Shown here one piece after another: positions 57,226-64,000 of a stretch of DNA of 64,000 nucleotides. The DNA is taken from positions 79,177,797-79,241,796 of the forward strand of contig OW799233.1 of NCBI GenBank assembly GCA_941918925.1, read 5' to 3'. Positions within the stretch are counted from its first letter, which is position 1; every line of letters begins with the position of its first letter. The DNA is from Phyto melanocephala. Lineage: Eukaryota; Arthropoda; Insecta; Diptera; Rhinophoridae. The notes under the pieces were generated by a model. The model did not search any database and was not told the origin of the DNA. It saw only the letters and a program-made list of their open reading frames with translations. Both the position numbers and the translations under genes were made by a program.

Positions 57226-57738
57226 TTGCATTTTGAAAACAAAAAATTTGACGAATTTTGAAGGAAAATTTTTTTTGCTCTATTAAATTGTTAATAACTC
57301 TGAAATAGTAATATATAGAAAAGAAATGTGTTGGATTAGTTTAAGCAGAATTTTCCGGTGCATGTTCTGATCCTCCTGCTATTAAAATCGGATTACCCGT
57401 TTGCAAGTTATGACAAAATATATTAGGCAACCCAACGATTTAAGGGGTAAATATGCCACGCCTTTAAAAGGAAATCCTTACGTACTAGTGAAAAACGGAA
57501 AACAGATTTGAATTAAGGGCATCAAAATCCATATAGTCCACAAACCTTTGTTTCTAAGGTAAAAAAACAATTTTTTGTTGCGCAGTGTACTTTTGTTGCG
57601 CAGTGTAATTTTTCAAAATCTGCCACGGACTTTGTATATCCTACTACACCTTAAACTATTAAAAAACTAAAACTTTTAATTCAAAGAACACGTTTAATAA
57701 TTTTGGCCAGCTTTTCAGGCCAAATACTCCTCTGTGCG
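57226..57738. other. Spacer ending in the terminus of an unknown TIR element
   Basis: 'gttgcgcagtgta' is duplicated near 57578 and 57594. GGCCAAATACTCCTCTGTGCG ends at about 57738 next to HINE sequence, the inverse of the terminus at 38434. No gene is seen. Confidence 0.4.
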
Positions 57739-58911
57739 TCGATTAAACCCTGTCCGTCTGTTCTTGTGTTTGTTGAAATCAACTTTTAAAAGCAACTATA
57801 TGTTCCTCAGATCTGTGTATGGTATCAATCTTTTTAAAACATCCAGGAATGAATCGCTATTGAAATTCAGCACAATCGGTACATAACTTTCTGAGATCTA
57901 AGCATATAAACACGACTGATTCTGTTTTCTCCCATATTTTTACCACCAAAATTAAAATTTTTTAGCCATAGAATAATTTATAGGTACCATTGCTACTATT
58001 TGTAGATGTAGAATGCCTCTAGAGATATTCGTGAAAAATTTTTCCGTTAAATTTTTTTTTTTAAATATTTATATATTCCAGAAATTTACAAACGAAAATC
58101 ATTTTTTCAGCTTCTTGACAACCGAGAGAGTCAATATTAGTGTCATATGGAAGGACTTGACTAGCGCAATATATGCACTGTTCAAAAATAAAAATTCATG
58201 TTTGCCGCCACTATAAAATGGCAGACAATAAATTTATATATGGGTCAAATATGGTATGTAACTTCTTGAACCCCCTCAATATTGGTATCAAATGAAAGTC
58301 CTTGACCAGTAAATAATTAAAAAATTTAAACTGCAAGATGGCGTCTAAGCAAAATGGTGCAACAAATTTTTTTAACCCCATCAATATGGGTATCAAATGA
58401 AAGGGCTTGACTAGCAGAATACAGATAACTACGTAAAAATTCGAAATCGAAGATGGCGTCGAAAATAATAATAAAGAAAAATTGCGTATAACATGAAATA
58501 TAGGTTAAGCTACGATGTGGGATTATACCTCAGACTCGTCACTGCCGAATATAGCACTCTTAAGGTGAATTCACCCATTTGTTCTGAACAAAATTTTTTC
58601 CGGAGAATAACATTTTTACTGAGAGTTTTCTGCAGAACGAATCACCCATTTAAGAAAATTTGTCCGAAAAAACAAAGCTGCCATATAATATAAAAATGCA
58701 AACAGTTGTACAAAGTGGCAGCACCGCTAGCAAACTATGTAAATAAATACAAACGTAAATTATTTCATTAAAATATATGTAAAGAAAATGTTGGATAGAA
58801 GAAAATTAAATTATTATTTTTAATTGAAGTGCATAAAGTTAATTTGTTTGCAAAGGAAATTTATAAAAAAAAATCAAAAATAAAATGAGTCGCAGTGAGA
58901 AAAACCCTGTT

Positions 58912-59022
58912 TTAATAATAATTATTTTTGGATGCACTATTGCTCATGTCATACAAACATTCTCTTCCTGGTTTTTTTAATTCTTCTATTAATTTTTGAG
59001 CAATATTTTCATTAAATTCCAT
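58912..59022 (-). pseudogene. MADF-like domain fragment of a Harbinger accessory gene
   Basis: The 36-codon frame MEFNENIAQKLIEELKKPGR followed by ECLYDMSNSASKN matches the start of a MADF domain (helix, then CLYD). It stops soon after. MADF/Myb proteins accompany animal PIF/Harbinger transposases. Remaining exons were not found. Confidence 0.5.
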
Positions 59023-59170
59023 TTTAATTGTTAATTTTCGGCAAAAACAATTTTTGTATAATAAATGTACTGACACTGTGTGATGTGGCAACCAAATTTA
59101 ATTTTCATGTAAATATTGAAAAAAAGTGGCATGCCAATTCAGTTTCTTCTGAACAAGAATTAAAATTAAA

Positions 59171-59825
59171 CACGCCTTTCTCACTAGGCACGTCACTTGC
59201 GCAAGTGTTGTGTTTATAGGCAAAAGGGGTAAGGTCGGGTTAAGAGGAAGAAACTTGCTCATTTTTGAGTACACACTTGCCTGTACTCGGCAAGTACGAG
59301 CAAGTTTTTGTTGAGAAACCAAAAACAAAAGAGTTTATTACTCTGCTATATTCGGCCATGCCGAATCTTATATACCCTTCACAACGTGTAGTCATGCAAC
59401 AACAATTGTTTATGTCACCATTTATCTCATATAAAATACGTACATACAAAACATACATATATAAAAACATCCCATTGTAATATTATACATTTAGTTTACT
59501 TATGTGCTTAAAAAAAATAAATTAAAAGAAAAATTAAAAATAAAACAATAAAAATTTGAATAAAATATAAAATAAAAAAAAATTTTTGGATCGCTCTAAC
59601 CAGTATACCACGTTTGTATGTATGTGTTGATAATTGTAGAAATTTCAAACGGAATGACAAACCTATATATACCCTTTTTCACTGTGTGAAGAGTATAATA
59701 AGTAAAAGAGAACGAAACTTGGGCAAATCAGTTGCTGAGTCTGAACATGAAAGCAAGTTCAAAGAAAAATAAAAGAAAATAAAAAACTAACTTGAGCAAG
59801 TGACTTGCCTAGTGAGAAAGGGGTG
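59171..59825. mobile_element. CAC-TIR DNA transposon copy 2 carrying a HINE
   Basis: The ends match copy 1 (CACGCCTTTCTCACTAGGCA; right end inverse with CACCCC). Flanks are AAA/AAA, again a 3-bp duplication. It is 655 bp against 683 bp for copy 1, with a HINE at the same internal position (59335-59705). The two insertions are independent. Confidence 0.75.
59335..59705 (-). mobile_element. HINE nested in CAC-TIR copy 2
   Basis: It has the TTCGGCCATGCCGAA stem at its left and TATACCCTTTTTCACTGTG at its right, nearly identical to 12867-13240. The outermost 3' bases differ (TTTATTACTCTGC instead of the AACAAGAGTGC form). Confidence 0.75.
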
Positions 59826-59966
59826 AAACCAATTCAAGAAAAATCTTTCTGAACAAAATAATCTCTCTCTCTCTCTCTCTCTCTCAAAAGCAAAACATCA
59901 AACTCAATATAAAAAAAATTTGTTCTGAACTAAAAGTTTATGGGTGAATCCAGCTTTACTTGTTAT

Positions 59967-60050
59967 TATGATAATATTGGTATGATTCAATTATGTATGT
60001 ATGGAACAAAATATCGGCAAAATATGACAATGTTGATGTTCAATTGTTAT
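59967..60050 (-). mobile_element. Mariner left fragment
   Basis: 'atgattcaattatgtatgta' and 'aacaaaatatcggcaaaata' match the C-terminal side of the mariners at 9950-10566 and 22580-24381. Confidence 0.55.
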
Positions 60051-60072
60051 TGGCCTATTAGACACGCATACA

Positions 60073-60975
60073 TGTCGATTAAGCCCTGACCGTCTGCCCG
60101 TGTGTTAGTTAAAATCAACTTTTAGAAGCAACCAAATATTCCTCAGACCTGTGTATGGTATCAATCTTTTGGATATATCCGGGTATGAATCGCTATTGAA
60201 ATTCAGCAAAATCGCCCCATAACTTTCTGAGATATGAGCAAATAAACGCGATTGCCTCTGTTTTTCCTATATTTTTACCACCAAAATTAAAATTTTATAG
60301 CCATAGAATTATTTATAGGTACCTTTGTTACTATTCTTAGATATAATATGCCTAGAGAGATATTCGTGAAAAATTTTAGATAAATCGGGCTCTAATTGGT
60401 AAAGTTATAGGCAAAAATTTTTTTGAAAAATATATATTCCAAAAATTTACAAACGAAAATCAATTTTTTTTCAGCTTCTAGACATTCGAAAGCGTCAATA
60501 TTGGTATCATCTGAATGGACTTGACTAGCGCAATATAAGCACTATAAGAAAAGTTAAAACTCATGTTGGCCGAAACTACAAAATGCGGACAACAAATTTA
60601 TAAATAGGTCAAATCTGGTATTTTTAAATGTAACTTCTAGAACCCCCTCAATATTTGCATTAAATGAAAGCGCTTGACCAGTAGAATACAGTAAATTATT
60701 AAAAAATTTAAGATCCAAGATGGCGCCTAAACAAAATGGCGGATCAAATTTTTTCAACCCCATCAATATGGGTATCAAATGAAAGGGCTTGACTAGTTGA
60801 ATACAGATAACAATGTAAAAATTCAAAATCAAGGATGGCGTCGGAAATAATAAGGAAAAATGGCGTAAAATATGAAATATAGGTTAAGCTACGTTGCGGG
60901 ATTATACCTATGTACATGATGGTGAAGGGTATTATCAGATTCGGCACGGCCGAATAAAGCACTTTTACTTGTTTT
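60073..60975 (+). mobile_element. HINE, 5'-truncated, inside mariner remnants
   Basis: It starts TGTCGATTAAGCCCTGACCG, shares the 'cctcagacctgtgtatggta' block with 57739 onwards, and ends with the stem TTCGGCACGGCCGAA and CACTTTTACTTGTTT. Confidence 0.75.
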
Positions 60976-61389
60976 CTATTTTTTTTTTAATTTTCCGATA
61001 TGCACACAGCAGCGGCAAAAATTTTAATGAATTTTTGTATGAAGTATGACAGACACGCTATTAGACGAGTATGTTGGTATGCGACAGACTCAGGTTTTCA
61101 AAAATGTTTGAAAACCAACATACATGTCTAACATACTCGACATACATGCTATCAGGGTACACTTATTCAAGGTGGTGGTTCCAGCCCAGCTGACAATTTT
61201 TTTGTGTTCTAGAGTATGTCAAACTACATATTAAAAAAATGATTTCAACTCCGGAAATTGTCAAACTTCATACATAAAAAAAGAGAGCCGAAAATCGCTC
61301 TCCTTTACGCTATCACCTTATGTAATTACATCATGCATGATATTACACAGTGAGACTTGGTATGCCATCGTACATGTCTTAAGACAAGT
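60976..61389. repeat. Spacer holding the second copy of the dispersed 160-bp repeat (61153-61314)
   Basis: CAGGGTACACTTATTCAAGG to CTCTCCTTTACGCTATC is the inverse of 26628-26795. A short inverted repeat around 'ttttcaaaaatgtttgaaaa' lies at 61090-61115. No gene is seen. Confidence 0.5.
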
Positions 61390-61660
61390 ATGCGTGTCTA
61401 AATTTAAATATTTTTCACAATTCTCCCGATTGTGGACGGATTTAACGACCAAAACAATCACGAAGTGTACGAAATCAATTCTGATTTGAACGCCTATTTT
61501 CATAATAAGCCTGAATAACTTTAACGCGTTGCTCGTTTGTGTAGCTTTCCATGGTTTAAATTGAGTTAGTCTGAAATTGAGAACTGTCAAATGAAATGCA
61601 GAAAAAACTTGACGTTTTGGTTTGGTTCACATTCAACATCGGCCCTTAAAATTAAATTTT
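61390..61660 (-). mobile_element. Mariner right fragment with N-terminal transposase remnant
   Basis: The minus-strand sequence keeps the mariner N-terminal region (ATG-like start near 61553, frame with NRENCEKYL-type decay) and the sub-terminal 'ttcacattcaacatcggccc'. It lacks the last CCACCCTC bases. It probably was one mariner with 59967-60050, split by the HINE. Confidence 0.6.
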
Positions 61661-61665
61661 AAGTG

Positions 61666-62354
61666 TACTTAACGTAGTGGTACATATTTATTATGAAGAA
61701 AGAATTTAGTTCGCATTTGGATGCGCTTATTTCAGCTGACAGAATATAAATTTATTATTTTTTTTAATTTCTAACTTTAAAAAAATTTGCTTAATGAAAT
61801 TACACTATTAAAAATGTATTTCTAATTCTTTCTTTTTTCCCTTAAATCTTTAGTTTTTTTTCCCAATTAATTCAAACCCAGAGCACTTGTATAGAAAAAA
61901 ATGATTCGATGTGCATTGCATTTCTCCCGTCCCCATTAACGACGCAAATCGGGGCTTTGGTGTACCTTATGAATATGCCTGGGTTAATAGTAAATAAAAT
62001 AAATAAATTTTTAATACATTTTTTTGGTTTATTTGAGTCAACTTAAATTTATATGTAAATATGTATGTTTTAAAGATACATGTATAGTACATGGTGTTAT
62101 ATAATGTGATTGCATTTCGGTGAGCATGTTATAAAGGTTTTTTTCATATAAAGTTTGACAATTTTAAATAAAAAGAGTAAAGAGAATATGTATGATATTT
62201 TAATATTTCGATAGGAACAGCTGATCAATTGAAACTATCTAATTAAGTTTACTTTGGTATAGTATGTACATTTTTATGTACATAAATATTCAGCAAATAA
62301 GATATTTTTAACTCATACAAACTGGTTCAGTAATTAAAGCTTGTTTTAACACGT
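61666..62354. other. Spacer downstream of the coiled-coil gene
   Basis: AT-rich. A GC-richer patch at 61870-61990 ends in AAATAAAATAAATAAAT and resembles a short LINE 3' end. No gene is seen. Confidence 0.35.
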
Positions 62355-62361
62355 TTATTAT
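62355..62361 (-). terminator. Polyadenylation signal of the coiled-coil gene
   Basis: On the minus strand AATAAA lies about 35-40 nt after the TAA stop at 62395, in an AT-rich 3' UTR. Confidence 0.5.
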
Positions 62362-62394
62362 TATGTATGTATTAAATTTTAGATTGACATAATT

Positions 62395-63262
62395 TTATTC
62401 CTCTTCCGTTTCCTCTTCAGTGGTATCATCAATATTAACAGCGTTACCACCACTTATGTTCAGATCGATAGTGGGTTCTTCTTGTACTTCGGGAGAGACT
62501 GGTTCTTCTACAATTGGTTCGTCGTTAGTTGTGGCAGTGGTTTCTGAATTTTCAGTTTGTTGGATTGATTGAAGCTCTTGAGCAGCGATTTCAGCCTCTT
62601 GCCTCGCAATTTCTGCTAATTCAGCTGCTTGACGAGCTAATTCACCTTCGCGTTCTTCTTCGGCTTGTTTTTCGATTTCAGCCAATCTATTTATTTCCTC
62701 TTCACGTATACGTTGCTCTTCTGCGAGACGAGTAGCTTCTTCAGCCTTACGGGCATTCTCTTCAGCTAGCCTAGCATCTTCAGCTAGTCTAGCTTCTTCA
62801 GCTAGTCTAGCTTCTTCAGCTAGTCTAGCTTCTTCAGCTAGTCTAGATTCTTCAGCTAGTCTAGCTTCTTCAGCTAGTCTAGCTTCTTCAGCCAGTCTAG
62901 CTTCTTTAGCTAGTATAGCTTCCTCTTCTAAACGTTTCTTTTCTTCTTCAGCAGCCTTAAGTTTTTCTTCCTTTTCGAGTGCTCTAGGGATATTAAAAAT
63001 AGTTTCACAATAAGCAGAAAGCTTTGAAGATTTACTTTATAATTCTAACACATACTTCTTTTCAGCTTCTTGGGCTGCTTTCAGAGCTTCCTCAGCTTGT
63101 TTTTCGATTTCAGCTAAGCGGTTCGCCTCTGCTTCCTCTTCTTTGCGTTTTCGTTCCTCTTCAGCTAAACGTCTAGCCTCTTCGGCTTTACGGGCAGCTT
63201 CTTCTTTAGCTTGTTGTTCAGAAGCATTCTCGGCTTTGCAGTTAGCTTCCTCTTCTAGATAT
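62395..63262 (-). CDS. Ala/Glu-rich coiled-coil host protein, last two exons (partial)
   Basis: Exon 63056-63262 (acceptor TTTGTTTTAG) encodes [20 protein letters not shown] and more alternating Ala/Glu/Lys/Arg sequence. Intron 62984-63055 (72 bp, GTATGT...CCCTAG). Exon 62395-62983 encodes [20 protein letters not shown], then about nine ARLAEE-type hexapeptides (62760-62925), more coiled coil ([20 protein letters not shown]), and an acidic tail [12 protein letters not shown]..., ending in EEETEEE. Phases match across the intron. The frame is intact for about 264 codons with biased, non-AT-driven codons. The 5' exons lie outside or beyond the HINE at 63552. Family not recognised: a long charged single alpha-helix or coiled coil is all that can be said. 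Confidence 0.75.
62760..62925 (-). repeat. 18-bp coding minisatellite (ARLAEE repeats)
   Basis: 'gctagtctagcttcttca' recurs every 18 bp about nine times, with few variants ([24 protein letters not shown]). It stays in frame inside the last exon. Confidence 0.9.
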
Positions 63263-63551
63263 CTAAAACAAATTAATTAAACAATTATTTTAATATTATT
63301 TCCTTTTGAGAAATCTTACTAAAAAATAAAAAATTTATTCGCAATATATATAACAAATAATTAATTACAACTACCAATTTATATCAGTATTTCATTCCAC
63401 GCATAATAGCATAAAAAATAGTAGAAAAAGGTACATACATTTAATTAGGGAAAGGAAATTTTTTATTTAGTTTTTGTACTTGTACTTAAATATTAAAGCT
63501 ACTGGGCAAAAAATGTTTGCTTAAAATGTAAGAGTTACAAAATCAGTTTCA
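63263..63551 (-). other. Intron of the coiled-coil gene
   Basis: It lies upstream of the acceptor at 63263. AT-rich, no further exon recognised before the HINE. Confidence 0.5.
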
Positions 63552-64000
63552 TTTTTATACCCTTCACCTGTGGTGCACAAGGGTATATATAGCTTTGTCA
63601 TTCCGTTTGTAATTTCTACAATTTTCATTTCCGACCCCATAAAGTATATATTTTCTGAAAGCTTATGAATAGAGGAGTCGATTAAGCCATGACCGTCTGT
63701 CCGTGTGTTGGTTGAAATCAACTTTTAGAAGCAACTATATGTTCCTCAGATCTGTATATGGTATCAATCTCTTGGAAATATCCAGGAATGAATCGCTATT
63801 GAAATTCAGCACAATCGCCCCATAACTTTCTGATTTATGAGCAAAAAACCACGACCACCTCGTTTTTTTCACAATTACAACAACAACATACATATATACT
63901 GGTTAGAGTAAACGTGGCATGTGATCCCAGCTGAGTCAAAAAATTTTTGTTTTTATTTTATATAATATTTATATTTTTATTATTTTTTATAAATTTTTTG
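63552..64000 (+). mobile_element. HINE 5' part, continues beyond window
   Basis: It has the TATACCCTTCACCTGTGGTG...AAGGGTATATATA hairpin, 'ttccgaccccataaagtata', GTCTGTCCGTGTG and the shared ACCACGACCACCTCG block. It is probably inserted in an intron of the coiled-coil gene. Confidence 0.8.

Larger units (their letters stand above)
58563..59955 (-). mobile_element. PIF/Harbinger-like element in a HINE, TSD TTA
   Basis: AGGTGAATTCACCCATTTG at 58563 and the inverse of AGCTGGATTCACCCATAAAC ending at 59955 form TIRs, with a shared GTTCTGAACAAA motif inside. TTA flanks it at 58560-58562 and 59956-59958, and removing it restores the HINE end CACTCTTACTTGTT. A MADF-like fragment inside supports Harbinger. 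A CAC-TIR element is nested in it. Confidence 0.75.
57739..59966 (+). mobile_element. HINE lacking its 5' end, interrupted near its 3' terminus
   Basis: It starts TCGATTAAACCCTGTCCGTC and continues through 'ttgaaatcaacttttaaaag' blocks to GCCGAATATAGCACTC near 58559. The terminal TTACTTGTT resumes only at 59956, after a 1.4-kb insertion. Confidence 0.75.

Noticed and set aside
1..64000. tRNA or rRNA genes
   Set aside because: No convincing A/B-box pairs with cloverleaf folding and no rRNA-like conserved blocks were noticed by eye; tRNAscan-type software would be decisive.

Overview
This window is eukaryotic, AT-rich, repeat-dominated DNA that most likely comes from a higher (schizophoran) fly. 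The main reason is a large population of DINE-1/HINE-like elements. They share a TATACCC...GGGTATA sub-terminal hairpin, a block reading 'ccgaccccataaagtatata', GTCTGTCC microsatellites and a GGCNNNGCC 3' stem-loop followed by CTTGTTT. Short (57-72 bp) GT-AG introns and dipteran-type Jockey, BEL/Pao, Gypsy, hAT, Tc1/mariner, pogo and PIF/Harbinger elements agree with this. The genus cannot be decided from the sequence alone.

Layout. 1-4730: two broken LINEs with (TAAA)n tails. 5106-7631: HINE ends, a Helitron with about 120-bp internal repeats, and a terminal-inverted-repeat (TIR) element hit by a 337-bp retroposon with a perfect 14-bp target-site duplication (TSD). 7951-10712: a long HINE with a 288-bp tandem array and an internal mariner. 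11316-14648: hAT-like and CAC-TIR elements. 14952-15503: a 168-bp satellite with alternating monomers. 16607-16919: a Harbinger-type MITE. 17154-18510: a non-coding hAT with a perfect 8-bp TSD. 18531-19126: a host gene recognisable as SAYSD1 (SAYSvFN-domain protein), intron-containing but carrying three lesions. 19443-26401: a hAT holding a LINE piece and a HINE, which holds a mariner, which holds a TSD-flanked insert, which holds another DDE element. 26990-28388: a third HINE without the mariner. 28853-32944: an almost complete Jockey-type LINE (minus). 33009-36069: inverted-repeat elements and a pogo/Tigger transposase. 36430-37691: a LINE fragment joined to a Helitron end.

39426-52280: a BEL/Pao retrotransposon (minus) with near-identical LTRs. 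It has lost RT, RNase H and most of integrase, and carries an intact zinc-knuckle ORF behind a splice acceptor at the env position. Its leader is interrupted by a Tc1 element (45465-47182) and a complete two-gene PIF/Harbinger element (47270-50928). In the Harbinger element the Myb-like gene is intact (223 aa, four exons) but the transposase is frameshifted. 52687-56527: a Ty3/Gypsy element with short LTRs and a deleted RNase H region. 56522-61660: nested HINE, Harbinger-like, CAC-TIR and mariner pieces. 62395-63262: the 3' exons of a second host gene (minus), an Ala/Glu-rich coiled-coil protein with an 18-bp coding minisatellite. A further HINE begins at 63552.

Biologically this is a heterochromatin-like or intergenic transposon graveyard with two host-gene islands. 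Many insertions can be ordered in time by nesting and TSDs. The most unusual points are the env-position zinc-knuckle ORF, the intact Myb partner of a dead Harbinger transposase, the lesioned SAYSD1 gene with a hAT 20 bp upstream of its ATG, and the dimeric satellite. All calls rest on reading the sequence; no database search was possible.
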